NCBI RefSeq assembly: GCF_000312505.2
Contig: NZ_HG326228.1
Coordinates: forward strand, 62,001-126,000
Length of the DNA: 64,000 bases
Reading direction: 5' to 3'
Source: Fenollaria massiliensis
GTDB lineage: Bacteria; Bacillota; Clostridia; Tissierellales; Peptoniphilaceae
The notes under the pieces were generated by a model that saw nothing but the letters and a program-made list of their open reading frames with translations, had not been told where the DNA came from and searched no databases. A program made the translations under genes and the position numbers. Positions 25,373 to 35,200 of this stretch are shown here, in pieces; the stretch's first letter is position 1; each line of letters starts with the position of its first letter.

Positions 25373-26410
25373 ATGAAAAAGATTGATTACAAGGAGAAAG
25401 TCAAAGAACTCCATCTGACAAACTTTTTAAGAGCGGAAGATGGCAGTACTGACACGCTTCTTTCAGATGTTTTCATAGACAACAACTCTCTTCCTGAGCT
25501 TTCCATAGACGAGGTTAGACTTGAAAAGAAATTCTTCAACAGAAACTTTTCTCGTCCTTTTTACATAAATGCGATGACTGGCGGCACAGAAAAGGCGCTT
25601 AGAATCAATGAGATTCTTGCTAGGCTCGCAAAAGACTATAATATACCTATGATGCTTGGAAGCGAGAAGATTGCTGTTGTGGACAATAAGTTTCCTGAAA
25701 CATTCACCATTGCACGCGAAGTGAACAAAGACGGCTACCTTATAGCCAATGTCGGCGCTACAGCGGATTTAGATGTGATGAAGAAGGCAGTTGAGCTAAT
25801 TAATGCCAACGCCATCGCCATACATCTAAATGCCTTTCAAGAGCTTATCAATGGTGACGGTGACAGGGATTTTACTAGCTATATGAAAAATATCGAGGCG
25901 GCACTTAATTATTTTAAACTGCCAATCATAGTTAAAGAATGCGGTTTTGGTATGAGTCAAAGAAATATCGATGATCTTGCCAAGCTCGGTGTCAAGTACA
26001 TCGACATATCAGGCGCAGGCGGCACAAATTTTGCTAGGATCGAGTCCATGGCGAACGCTGCCGAAGATTTCTCAGATATATTTGACTTTGGTACGCCAAC
26101 AGCACTCTCTATACTATATGCAAGGGAGCTCAAGAAAAAGTATAAATTTACTTTAATCGCCTCAGGCGGTATAAGGACTGCGATGGACGCTTTCAAAGCC
26201 TACGTTATAGGCGCTGACGTCGTTGCACTTGGCGGAGAGTTATTAAAATACGTTTATCACGGCTCTTATGAAGCTAGTAAAGATTACTTGGATAGCTTTT
26301 CAGAAAAGCTTAGAAAGCTGATGCTCATCACATCTTCACGCAACACAGGCGAGTTAAAGCATGTGAGATACAAATTAAAAGGCAGACTAAAGGAGCTTTG
26401 GGAGGATTAA
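25373..26410 (+). CDS. fni: Isopentenyl-diphosphate isomerase, type 2 (FMN)
   Basis: 345 residues. It interconverts IPP and DMAPP with reduced FMN. Features: FYINAMTGGTEKA near the N-terminus, HLNAFQELINGDGDRDF, VKECGFGMS, the DISGAGGTNFA flavin-site loop, and IASGGIRTAMDAFKAYVIGAD. AGGAGG precedes the ATG. The enzyme usually goes with the mevalonate pathway, none of whose other genes are here. Confidence 0.93.
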   Translation: MKKIDYKEKVKELHLTNFLRAEDGSTDTLLSDVFIDNNSLPELSIDEVRLEKKFFNRNFSRPFYINAMTGGTEKALRINEILARLAKDYNIPMMLGSEKIAVVDNKFPETFTIAREVNKDGYLIANVGATADLDVMKKAVELINANAIAIHLNAFQELINGDGDRDFTSYMKNIEAALNYFKLPIIVKECGFGMSQRNIDDLAKLGVKYIDISGAGGTNFARIESMANAAEDFSDIFDFGTPTALSILYARELKKKYKFTLIASGGIRTAMDAFKAYVIGADVVALGGELLKYVYHGSYEASKDYLDSFSEKLRKLMLITSSRNTGELKHVRYKLKGRLKELWED

Positions 26411-27856
26411 ATGAAAAATGACAATAAAAGCATAAATCTATCGATGCTAGCGGACTACTACGAGTTCACTATGGCAAACGGTTATATTGCTAATGGCGTA
26501 GAAAATACAGAGGCAGTCTTTGATATGTTCTTTAGAAAAGTGCCTGATAATGGTGGCTTCGCCATCGCCGCAGGACTTGAACAAGTCATTGAATATATAG
26601 AAAATCTTAAATTTACAGACGATGATATAGAATATTTTAAAAGCAAAAAAATATTTTCAGAAGAATTTTTAGATTTTTTAAGAAATTTTAAGTTTACCTC
26701 TGATGTATGGGCGGTTGAAGAGGGTACACCAGTATTTCCACAAGAACCCATCATCATAGTCAAGGGACCTGTAAAAGAAGCGCAAATCATGGAGACGATG
26801 ATACTTCTTACTATAAACTACCAATCCTTGATAGCGACAAAAGCAAGCAGGATAGTTAGAGTCGCTAAGGGTAGAGCCGTTTCAGAATTTGGCTCAAGAC
26901 GTGCTCAAGCGAGCGAAGCGGCGATACTTGGCGCAAGAGCAGCCTACATCGGCGGCGCTAAAGCTACTGCAAACACTATCACAGACAAGTTCTTTGGCGT
27001 TCCAGCCACAGGCACCATGGCTCACTCGTGGGTACAAATGTTTGATACAGAGCTAGAAGCCTTTAGAGCCTACGCAAAAGTTTATCCAGACTCATGCGTT
27101 TTACTCGTTGACACCTACAATACACTCGAAGAAGGCATACCAAACGCGATAAAAGTTTTTGATGAACTTAGGGCAAATGGCCATGAAGGCGTTGGCATAA
27201 GGATAGACTCAGGCGACCTTGCTTATCTATCGAAAAAAGCAAGAATTATGCTTGACGAAGCAGGCTACCCAAATGTTAAGATCATGGTCTCAAACTCACT
27301 TGATGAGTACGTGATTAAAGACCTTCTTGGTCAAGGCGCACAAATCGATGGCTTTGGTGTTGGCGAAAGACTCATAACATCAAGAAGCGAACCAGTTTTT
27401 GGCGGAGTATATAAACTTGTATCCGCATTCAAAGACGGAAAAGAAATATACAAGATTAAAATTAGTGGCGACGTTGAAAAGATAACTACGCCAGGCTTTA
27501 AAAAGCTATATAGATTATATGACAATGAAACAGGCAAGGCACTTGCAGACTTAGTTACAACACACGATGAAGAGATCGATTTTACAAAAGATATCGAGAT
27601 CTTCCATCCATTATACACATGGAAGAAGAAAACACTTTCAAATTACACAGCAAAGCCGCTTCTAAAGAAAATTTTCGATAAAGGTAAATTAGTATATAAT
27701 AAGAAGACAATCGATGAAGTGCAAAAATATTCCTTAGAAGAAGTCGATAAGCTTTGGGACGAAGTCAAAAGACTTGAAAATCCACACGAGTACTACGTTG
27801 ACCTTAGCAAAAAACTTTGGAAAATCAAAAACGATATGCTTAATAAAGAAAATTAA
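26411..27856 (+). CDS. pncB: Nicotinate phosphoribosyltransferase
   Basis: 481 residues. It makes nicotinate mononucleotide for NAD salvage. Motifs: LADYYEFTMANGYI at the N-terminus, EFGSRRAQ near residue 155 (PRPP and catalytic region), GTMAHSW, LVDTYNT, and RIDSGDL. It begins immediately after the fni stop, with GGAGG inside the end of fni. The long C-terminal part is that of the Gram-positive PncB group. Confidence 0.94.
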   Translation: MKNDNKSINLSMLADYYEFTMANGYIANGVENTEAVFDMFFRKVPDNGGFAIAAGLEQVIEYIENLKFTDDDIEYFKSKKIFSEEFLDFLRNFKFTSDVWAVEEGTPVFPQEPIIIVKGPVKEAQIMETMILLTINYQSLIATKASRIVRVAKGRAVSEFGSRRAQASEAAILGARAAYIGGAKATANTITDKFFGVPATGTMAHSWVQMFDTELEAFRAYAKVYPDSCVLLVDTYNTLEEGIPNAIKVFDELRANGHEGVGIRIDSGDLAYLSKKARIMLDEAGYPNVKIMVSNSLDEYVIKDLLGQGAQIDGFGVGERLITSRSEPVFGGVYKLVSAFKDGKEIYKIKISGDVEKITTPGFKKLYRLYDNETGKALADLVTTHDEEIDFTKDIEIFHPLYTWKKKTLSNYTAKPLLKKIFDKGKLVYNKKTIDEVQKYSLEEVDKLWDEVKRLENPHEYYVDLSKKLWKIKNDMLNKEN

Positions 27857-27862
27857 TATAGT

Positions 27863-27898
27863 AAGCTCTTTGAGGTAAAGCCTTGAGGAGCTTTTTTA
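27863..27898 (+). terminator. Terminator of the dnaX-pncB run
   Basis: AAGCTCTTTGAGG pairs with CCTTGAGGAGCTT using wobbles, followed by TTTTTT. The spacer from here to 28110 holds no gene. Confidence 0.9.
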
Positions 27899-28110
27899 TG
27901 CCATTTTATAGCTGTATGTTTATGAAGCCAGCAATATAAAATTTTAATTCGTTAAATTTGTAAATGTTTTGTAAATATTTTCGCTTTTCGTAAATGTTAT
28001 AATTATTTCGCAATCGCAAGTAATATATGGCAGATAAAGCCTGAATTTACTAAGCTTATGCATAATTTATACACAAGCCAAATATTTAGGCTTAAGAGAG
28101 GAGTTTTAAA

Positions 28111-29889
28111 ATGAACAAATTAAAAAGAATTATTTCCCTAGCATTCATCATTGCCTTTGCACTATCACAATTCGAGTACGTTAAAGCAGAGAGCGTTGAG
28201 GCAGATATGACAAATGCGCAAAACGCAGAGACAGTTGTAGCTTCAGAAGAAGTAGAAAAAGAAGAAGTAAAAGAAAAAGCAAAAGAAGAAACAGTTGCTA
28301 CTTGTAAAACACATGACGAGGCAGTTGAAGAGCTTACAAAAGCTATGGATGAAAAGATGTCTAAATTAAACGAAAAAAATGATGACTATATACTTAGAAT
28401 TAATAAAGTTGAAGAGCCAAAAGATTATCAAGACCAAAGCTTAGATCCAGCTAAACATAAAAGTCATTATCAATTGTCTTTTACAATAATAAACAAAGAA
28501 AAATCATTTTCTGAGATCGACATGACAAACCTAGCAGAACTTATAAATGATTTATATAAAGAAGATAAAATAGATAGAATAAAGTTTACACTAAACAAAG
28601 ATGAAGGAAGCAATCTAAAGGATAAACTTGCTAACTTAAACGATGAGCAAAGAAAAGTAGAAATTAACGCCTTAATCAAGCGTGGTTTAATAAACTCTAT
28701 GATACTTGGAGAGGGCAGAAAGCTTGGAACTATAGACAACAGAGAAGGCGGCATAAGACTTAGTAAAAAAGCATGCGATGACAAAGAAGCCTTCCTTTGG
28801 TTAAGAATACCATTTAGAAATGCAATAGTTAACGAGATAAAAGATAAAATTGAACCAAAAGACATCACAGTTAATAAAAATGCTGATGTTAATTGGAAAG
28901 ACGGAGTTAAAATAAAAGATGGTGTAGCAGACCCAGAGGATGGTTACAAAAAACATATAAACAATGCTACAGTTACAGACGAGTCAAAGAGAGATACAAA
29001 CACAGCAGGCGAAAAACTTGGCAAAATCAAGTTAAAATTCACAGACGATACAGAATTAACACTAGAAAATCAAAAACTCATAGTGAAAGAAGATAAAAAA
29101 GCAGAAGAAAAAGAATTGCTTCCACAAAGAAAAGACAATGAAAACAATAAATATGACAGATACGATAGAAATGATAGATACGATAAATATAATAAAGATA
29201 AGAAAAACGAAAGCAATGAAAAAAATACAAAACTAAGTAAAAACGATAAAGTAGCTAAAGAAACAAAACCAGAAGAAAAAGCAGAAAAAACAGAAGCAAA
29301 GCAAGACCACGGCATATTAGCGCCAGCACAAGCACTTAGACTAGTTCAGCACAAAGACCTGCCACAAGGCGAAAGAGGCGAAGCTACTAGAGAACTTATC
29401 GCAAGAGGCATACTAAGCGGCGTTTCAGATACAGAGTTTAAAGGCAAATTAGCCATCAATCGCGCCATGCTAGCACAAGTCCTTATGACAATTTCCAAAG
29501 ATAAATCAGTAGGCTTCATCGACTACGAAGACATAAAAGGAGACGAGTGGTACGCAGACGCTATGACATGGGCGCTAACACACGGAATTTACAAAGGCTA
29601 CACAGACAAAACAGTTAAGGCAGCGCAAAACATCACACGCCAAGAATTTGCCTCAGTTATCTATAATTTCATAAAAGAACACAATATCAATATGCCAAAA
29701 ATTAAAAACTTTAATTACAAAGACCAAGACCAAATCGCTTCATGGGCACTTAATCAAGTTAAATACCTTGACGAGATAGGCCTTGTTAGTGGCGCTAGCA
29801 CAGATACTTACAACGCAAAAGGCACATACACAAGAGAAGAACTTGCACTAACAATATATAAAATTATTAAATTCATAGAAAATAAATAA
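28111..29889 (+). CDS. SLH-domain surface protein with Rib-like domain
   Basis: 592 residues. The signal peptide ends near VKA (residue 26). A Glu/Lys-rich segment follows, then an alpha/beta region (residues about 65-245), then a segment resembling Rib/alpha-like domains (NWKDGVKIKDGVADPEDGY with the late KLKFTDDTELTLENQ strand) at 255-330. A charged linker with repeated KYDRYDR-type units spans about 340-395, and three SLH domains (TRELIARGI, YADAMTWALTHGIYKGY, QVKYLDEIGLVSG) end the protein and would anchor it to cell-wall polymer. Its signal peptide and upstream region are shared with the 79-residue ORF at 31507. Confidence 0.87.
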   Translation: MNKLKRIISLAFIIAFALSQFEYVKAESVEADMTNAQNAETVVASEEVEKEEVKEKAKEETVATCKTHDEAVEELTKAMDEKMSKLNEKNDDYILRINKVEEPKDYQDQSLDPAKHKSHYQLSFTIINKEKSFSEIDMTNLAELINDLYKEDKIDRIKFTLNKDEGSNLKDKLANLNDEQRKVEINALIKRGLINSMILGEGRKLGTIDNREGGIRLSKKACDDKEAFLWLRIPFRNAIVNEIKDKIEPKDITVNKNADVNWKDGVKIKDGVADPEDGYKKHINNATVTDESKRDTNTAGEKLGKIKLKFTDDTELTLENQKLIVKEDKKAEEKELLPQRKDNENNKYDRYDRNDRYDKYNKDKKNESNEKNTKLSKNDKVAKETKPEEKAEKTEAKQDHGILAPAQALRLVQHKDLPQGERGEATRELIARGILSGVSDTEFKGKLAINRAMLAQVLMTISKDKSVGFIDYEDIKGDEWYADAMTWALTHGIYKGYTDKTVKAAQNITRQEFASVIYNFIKEHNINMPKIKNFNYKDQDQIASWALNQVKYLDEIGLVSGASTDTYNAKGTYTREELALTIYKIIKFIENK

Positions 29890-29896
29890 TTATATC

Positions 29897-29930
29897 AGCT
29901 CTTTGAGACAATATCTCAGAGAGCTTTTTA
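29897..29930 (+). terminator. Terminator of the SLH gene
   Basis: AGCTCTTTGAGA pairs with TCTCAGAGAGCT (one wobble), followed by TTTTTA. Confidence 0.9.
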
Positions 29931-29973
29931 CGTTTTCTTAACAATCAGGTGATATTATATCTTGGGTGATATT

Positions 29974-30513
29974 ATGGAAGAACTTAGTATAAATTTTTCT
30001 GCTCTGCATTACTTTAAAAGGCTGCTGCTCTTTGTATTTGCAATATTTCCAGCCTTTACCATCGGCTTTGCAATCCTAGGAAGCCTAGTCGAAAAAGGCG
30101 GCATATTTCAATGGGTTATAGTCCTTTTCTTCTTTTTCTTTGTGTTTATGGTTTTAAACGCACTCAAAAACGTCATCCTCCTTATATTTAGAGAGGAGGC
30201 TTTGGTTTTAAAAGAGAACGTCTTTGTAGATAAATTCTCCAAATATAAACCCATCAGCATAAGCTGGGACGATGTAGATGAGTTTAAAATAAAAAAGACA
30301 CAAAATCAAGAGCTGATGGACGTTTACACACTTCACATAAAGTATAAAAATCTTGATAAGTACAAAGACATCAAGGCCATAAACAAGGTGAATAAATATT
30401 ATAATGCGAGAGATACAGTAGAAATAGAGCTAGATTTGGCAAACCTTTCATACAGGGCAAATGACTACGAGATACTTGAAAAGTACTACTACATCGTGAA
30501 ACATAAAGGATAG
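29974..30513 (+). CDS. Two-span membrane protein of unknown function
   Basis: About 179 residues from ATG 29974 (GGGTG upstream); a TTG four codons earlier is also open. Two close hydrophobic segments (LLLFVFAIFPAFTIGFAIL and WVIVLFFFFFVFMVLN) form a hairpin, followed by a cytosolic domain of about 115 residues with alternating beta strands (LKENVFVDKF, ISISWDDVDEFKI, DTVEIELDLANL). The pattern resembles STM3941/PH-like membrane proteins. No function can be assigned. Confidence 0.75.
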   Translation: MEELSINFSALHYFKRLLLFVFAIFPAFTIGFAILGSLVEKGGIFQWVIVLFFFFFVFMVLNALKNVILLIFREEALVLKENVFVDKFSKYKPISISWDDVDEFKIKKTQNQELMDVYTLHIKYKNLDKYKDIKAINKVNKYYNARDTVEIELDLANLSYRANDYEILEKYYYIVKHKG

Positions 30514-30514
30514 C

Positions 30515-30543
30515 TTGACAAAATGGGCTAGCTGTTATAAAAT
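30515..30543 (+). promoter_or_regulatory. Promoter of the ThiD/PdxK-like gene
   Basis: TTGACA 30515-30520 with TAAAAT 30538-30543 at 17 bp (TATAAA at 15 bp overlaps it). Confidence 0.65.
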
Positions 30544-30566
30544 CATCTTAATAAAGGAGACTAGCC

Positions 30567-31349
30567 ATGCTAAAAGAAAAGCCTGTAATACTGTCAATCT
30601 CAGCCTTAGACTCAAGCGCCCTAAGAGGCGTCGAGGCAGACGTCAAGACAGCACTAAAACTAAATACCTACTGCACAGTCGCGACAACATGCGTGACCAG
30701 CCAAAATACACAAAGGTCAATCTCAAGACTTGCCCTTTCCTCGTCCATGGTCTACGACCAGATAAAGGCAGCGAGCGAAGACTTTCACATCGGATGCGTC
30801 AAAATCGGACTCATCTCAAACATCAATCAGGCAAAAGCAGTCAAAGACGCACTAGATAAATACTTTAATGACGTTCCAGTCGTACTAGATCCAGTCATCG
30901 CCTCAAAATTCGGTCATATATACACAGATTCAGAAACACTTGACTATATAAAAGAAAATATTTTCGATAAAGTCACACTAATTACGCCAAATATGAAAGA
31001 GGCAGAAGTTTTATCAGGAATGAAAGTTACTACAGTTATGGAAATGCTCTCAGCAGCACAAAAACTTCATGACAGCTACGGCATAAACGTTCTGATTACA
31101 GGAGGCGCACTCGAGGGCGAGCTAAAAGACGTACTAGTTATAGATGGTATGGAAAAAATTATAGATAGAAAAAGAGTCGATAGACAAGCCTTCGGTTTAG
31201 GCGCAACAGTCTCAACCGCCATCGCCACATATTTAGCAAAAGGCTTTGAAATGGAAGAAGCAGTTAGATTTGGGCTAGAGTATTTGACACTATGTTTAGA
31301 AGAACGCATAAATTTAGGCAAAAATGAGGGTGCGATTTGGCATGTATAA
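30567..31349 (+). CDS. ThiD/PdxK-family kinase homologue with altered active site
   Basis: 260 residues, ribokinase-like fold of the hydroxymethylpyrimidine/pyridoxal kinase group: SISALDSSALRGVEADVKTA at the N-terminus, VVLDPVIASK mid-protein, LITPNMKEAEVL near 135. The late anion-hole motif, normally GTGCT or GTGDT, here reads FGLGATVSTAI, so the catalytic Cys/Asp is Ala and the Thr is Leu. It may be a divergent vitamin B6 or B1 salvage kinase or an inactive homologue. A ribosome site AAGGAG precedes the ATG; it is a single gene. Confidence 0.75.
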   Translation: MLKEKPVILSISALDSSALRGVEADVKTALKLNTYCTVATTCVTSQNTQRSISRLALSSSMVYDQIKAASEDFHIGCVKIGLISNINQAKAVKDALDKYFNDVPVVLDPVIASKFGHIYTDSETLDYIKENIFDKVTLITPNMKEAEVLSGMKVTTVMEMLSAAQKLHDSYGINVLITGGALEGELKDVLVIDGMEKIIDRKRVDRQAFGLGATVSTAIATYLAKGFEMEEAVRFGLEYLTLCLEERINLGKNEGAIWHV

Positions 31350-31366
31350 ATTATTTCATAAATCCA

Positions 31367-31387
31367 CCCCTATATAATAAGGAAGAA
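31367..31387. repeat. Flanking direct repeat, copy 1
   Basis: CCCCTATATAATAAGGAAGA here recurs, with one base lost, at 31781-31800. Each copy is followed about 20-25 bases later by a hairpin beginning ATGCTA. The two copies bracket the 79-residue ORF. Confidence 0.7.
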
Positions 31388-31405
31388 ACTTTATAAATAT
31401 AAATT

Positions 31406-31435
31406 ATGCTATGTATTTTTACATAGCATTTTTTG
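31406..31435 (+). terminator. Terminator after the kinase-like gene
   Basis: ATGCTATGTA pairs perfectly with TACATAGCAT around TTTT and is followed by TTTTTTG. Confidence 0.9.
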
Positions 31436-31506
31436 TATACATTTTGTAAACAATTTCGCATCGCGAAACGGTTATACTTGTATTGTAGAAAAGAAAGGAG
31501 AAAATT

Positions 31507-31746
31507 ATGAATAAATTAAAAAGAATACTATTTACATTTTTTATATTTGCCTATTTACTCGCACAGTTCGAGTCAGTCAAAGCAGAGAGCGTTAAGGCAG
31601 AGTACACAGATGCAGCCAATACAGAAGTCATCACAGAAGTATTGAGTGCAGATAAAAAACCAATTGACATGAATAATGCTTTAGTGACAGAACCAATTGC
31701 ATGCGATGAGGGTTATGGCACAGCACGCGAAGACTTTGTTCCATAG
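31507..31746 (+). CDS. 79-residue secreted remnant of the SLH protein
   Basis: The first 27 residues (MNKLKRILFTFFIFAYLLAQ, then FESVKA) parallel the signal peptide of the 28111 SLH protein, and the next 45 residues are loosely similar to its acidic segment, ending near the point where that protein reads ATCKTHDEA. A TAG stop then ends it; the same frame stays open 14 more codons. It keeps AAGGAG and an upstream region like that of the larger gene. It is either a secreted short peptide or a decayed duplicate. Confidence 0.6.
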   Translation: MNKLKRILFTFFIFAYLLAQFESVKAESVKAEYTDAANTEVITEVLSADKKPIDMNNALVTEPIACDEGYGTAREDFVP

Positions 31747-31780
31747 AACATAATCAAAGAAAAAGCCTTAGACGAAACAG

Positions 31781-31800
31781 CCCCTATATAATAAGAAGAG
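31781..31800. repeat. Flanking direct repeat, copy 2
   Basis: This is the second copy of the CCCCTATATAATAAG-type repeat of 31367-31387, again preceding an ATGCTA hairpin. Confidence 0.7.
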
Positions 31801-31821
31801 AATAAAAAATAATTCATTTAG

Positions 31822-31848
31822 ATGCTAGGAACTTACCTAGCATTTTTC
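31822..31848 (+). terminator. Terminator after the 79-residue ORF
   Basis: ATGCTAGG pairs with CCTAGCAT around AACTTA, followed by TTTTTC. Confidence 0.85.
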
Positions 31849-31961
31849 GTTGTAACAATTGGGTACAAGTTATACATTTGAAAAAATAAAAAATAGAAAA
31901 ATAAATTTCTAGCACATCTATGTAAATAATTGTTACATTTATGTTAAATTATAAAAAAATA

Positions 31962-31990
31962 TTGCCTTTTGAAAAATTATGTGCTATAAT
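31962..31990 (+). promoter_or_regulatory. Promoter of the structured leader
   Basis: TTGCCT 31962-31967, 17-bp spacer, TATAAT 31985-31990, with TGTGC just before the -10. Confidence 0.75.
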
Positions 31991-31997
31991 TAAACCA

Positions 31998-32176
31998 AAT
32001 CAGATAAGATTTTCTGTGCCACCAGAAAAACTTCGTTAAAGACATACTTAGCAAAAGTATTTCACTAAATTGCATGCAAAATTAGGGGAAGAACTTGCTA
32101 GGCTTTCAATCATTTACTTAAAACTCAAGCAATTATTTCGATTATAGACGAGTCGGTGGCACGACCCGTCTTTTTT
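31998..32176 (+). ncRNA. Structured leader RNA or small RNA ending in a terminator
   Basis: A transcript from the promoter above would run about 175 nt to an intrinsic terminator and lies 90-265 nt ahead of the 1839-residue surface-protein gene. GTGCCACC at 32016-32023 is perfectly complementary to GGTGGCAC at 32155-32162, which forms the loop and closing pairs of the terminator. Other hairpins: CAGA/TCTG at 32001-32016, ATACTT/AAGTAT near 32044-32060, and the palindrome TTGCATGCAA near 32070. It has no feature of the riboswitch classes I can recall by sight. It may be a riboswitch-like attenuator or a stand-alone RNA such as a 6S-type molecule. Confidence 0.6.
32146..32176 (+). terminator. 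Leader terminator before the large surface-protein gene
   Basis: AGACG-A-GTCG pairs with CGAC-C-CGTCT with one internal A/C mismatch and a GTGGCA loop, followed by TTTTTT. It lies 88 bases before the start codon of the next gene. Confidence 0.8.
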
Positions 32177-32263
32177 AATGACTTTAACAAAGTAAAGCGA
32201 GCGGCACAGAGATCAAAAGCGAGAGAACTTGTGCAAAGCAAGAAATACGAAAGGAGTAATTAT

Positions 32264-35200
32264 ATGCAAACAAAAAATTATTTGCGAAAAACACTTGCAC
32301 TAGTCATGGCATTTTTAATGATAGTGACTATGATGCCAGTGAATGTTATGGCTGCTGATCCAACGCCTAGCGGATCTGGTGGAGAACCAGTAGCAGTACC
32401 AGGAGGCACATCTACTAGAGCAGTAGACACGCCTGACTGGGAAGTAAGTGATGAAGAGGCGAATAGTGAATATTGGCCGCCATCAGCTCGTAACAGGCTG
32501 GTAGAACCATCTAAAGGGGACTTTATAAAAAACCCAACAATAGAGTATGGTGGATCTTATAATTATACAGACCAAAATTCAAAAGACAGAGAAGTAATTA
32601 AACTTTTATACAAGACTAATTCAAGCCCTGGGGGAGCTTGGAAAAAAATGCTTCTTAAATTTGATAAGACTTTATACCAAATGATTGACTGGGATAGCAG
32701 CCAAACTGGAGTTTGGAAAAACCCTTCAACTAATAGGGGTCCAGCAAATCCCTTGCATTTTAAGACCGGCATAATGACCTTCACACTAGAGCCAAAAGAG
32801 AGGGCAGGTTCTACAAATGTAGTAAGCTTTGATATTGATAAGGCTGGCTATAAGGCAAATGTATTAGAAGCACCTATGCACTTTGTACTCAAAGATCAAG
32901 ATACACTAAAAAGTGCAAATCTTCCTACTAGTATTGAAGAACTAACTAAGGATAGAGAGCCAATTATTCAAATGAGAATAACAGACAAGAAGTATGAGAG
33001 AGTCCGTATGAATCCAACTAAACATAGGAATGGATATTCAACTTATACACCTTCTACTGTAATACCAAGAAAAGACTACAGAGTAGGGCTTATTCCACAA
33101 TCTCAACAAGACAACGCTGTACCATGGATTTATGCCCAAGACTCCTATATTTCATACGACAAAAATAGGGGATACGTAGACCTTACTATAAGGCACAATA
33201 AAGCTACCTTAACTTCATTAGCTTTTGATCCATATATAGGCCTTCGAACTGTAATGGAAGATAAGTTTTTCAATATCTTAGCAGGTAGTTCTTATAAAAA
33301 ACCAGATGGAACAGAAGTAGCTGAAGATTCAGGTGCCAAAATAGCTGATGTATTTCTTCTAAATGCTGATGAAGATCCTTATGGAAGAGGGTCAACTTAT
33401 GAAAATCCTATAACTGAAAGAAAAATATCAGTCCTAAGAAGTCAAATAAATGATGGTAAGGATGGCCTAAAATATATACAAGTAGTAGGATCTGACTATA
33501 ATAAGACAGATTATGAAAGTAATATAAAAACTCAACAAAATGGAAAGGCATTGGATTTATTAATCAATGGAGCAGTTGCAAACAGTTTAAAAGGTGTGGC
33601 TACAGTTGTTAGATTCTATGTACAACCAGATAAGTTTGACAAAATTATTAACGACTCTGACCTTTTAGATATGACTTTCTATACAACTTTTACTATGCAA
33701 ACAAAGACACCGAAGGACACTTTCACTGGCAAGGTGGACAAAGAGAGAGTTTTGAAACAAGGTGATGAACTGATTCTAGATGTTGGAACTAATGAATTTG
33801 GTATATCTTCTGCTGCAGGAGATAGAAAAATAACTATGGAAGTTGGAAAGAGACCTCATACTGTAGTCTTCAATGCAGAAGTCAATGCTTTTGGAGGAAC
33901 TTCCTTATATTGGAAAGACAAAACATCTTATTGGTGGAGAATTCCTTATGACATGACGCTTAAAGAAGGAACTCCAATTAAAATCTATATGGAAGGGTTA
34001 AAAAAGCCAATAACAGAAGTTAGATTTTATAAGAATAAGGACGAGCAAGCAAAGGGCAATAATGGCGATTTCTTTACAATAAAAAAAGATGCTGAAAAAA
34101 CTGGAGATATGCAATATGCACGTTTTGCAGGCAACTTAAAATCACCTCATGTTGTGAAAACGCAAAATGAAGCTTCAATCCCTGAAATATTTACAGAAGA
34201 TAATATTATCTATGGTCATACAAAAGTAGGTAATGCAATTGTTAGAGCAACAGGTCTTGGAGTAGATAACACATTGCTAAAACAAGCATATTTAACTGAT
34301 GAAGAAGATACTTTTACTACGGCAGGTTCAGGGGATAATGAAGAAGTAATAATTGACCAAAAGAGATCACAAGCAGTAATTGTAAATAAAAAAATGGAAT
34401 TTGGTTATGAATTCTCTACAAAAGATGCTATTAATCCAAAAGATCCATTGGGAGCAACAACAGGTATTACTAATAAAAAGTACAAGATGTTAAAAGACGC
34501 TCCAATTGCGTTCACAACAGAAGATTTTTCAATCAACGCAGTTGAAAAACTTCCACCAATTATTGAACAAGTTCAAGCAAAAGTTAAATTTGACTTAAAC
34601 GGTGGATATTTGGGAGATGATCCAGCTGCTGACAAGGCAAAGGACCCAATAGTTAAAATTGCACCGCTAAATGAAAACTATAGATATGTAGTTGGAGAAG
34701 ACAAATTCCCAACAACAACTCCAAATCCAGCCTATAAAGCCAATGCCTTTGTAGGTCCAAACAGAAGGATGGTTTATCCATTAAAAGATGATGGAAATGG
34801 AAAATTAGTACAAGATACTAGTGCAGAAAAAGTTATGGCATCTCACACAGACCAACCACTTGGTGGAGAAACTTATCAAGCAGCTTTTAATAGATATAAT
34901 GATGAACTTAAGAGAAGACTTACTGAAGCAGAAGCCCTACCAACAGGATTAGGAGCACCAAATGCTATTCGTAATGCAGCTATTAAAGAAGCCCAAAAAG
35001 ATATAGATTCTTTTAAGTTATATATCGAAAGATTCTACACAAGCAAGGGCATAGACATCACTAAATCTCAACTTTGGTTAAGAGAATTCCCAGGAAAAGA
35101 ATCTCAACTTGAATTGAAGACAGCGGATCCAAAGAATGAAGAACAAGGAAAAGTATTCTTAGGCTGGTCTACTAGACCTCTTACAAAAGAAGAATCAGAT

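Noticed and set aside
30515-30859. 114-codon frame overlapping the ThiD-like gene
   Set aside because: It is Arg/Lys/Ser-rich shadow coding in another frame, begins at the promoter and has no ribosome site.
31998-32176. T-box or cobalamin riboswitch before the large surface protein
   Set aside because: The GGTGGCAC resembles a T-box fragment only superficially; no specifier loop or AGGGTGG element, and no B12-box was seen.
32156-32263. 36 extra codons before the large surface protein
   Set aside because: They read through the terminator hairpin and lack a ribosome site; the signal peptide with AAGGAG starts at 32264.
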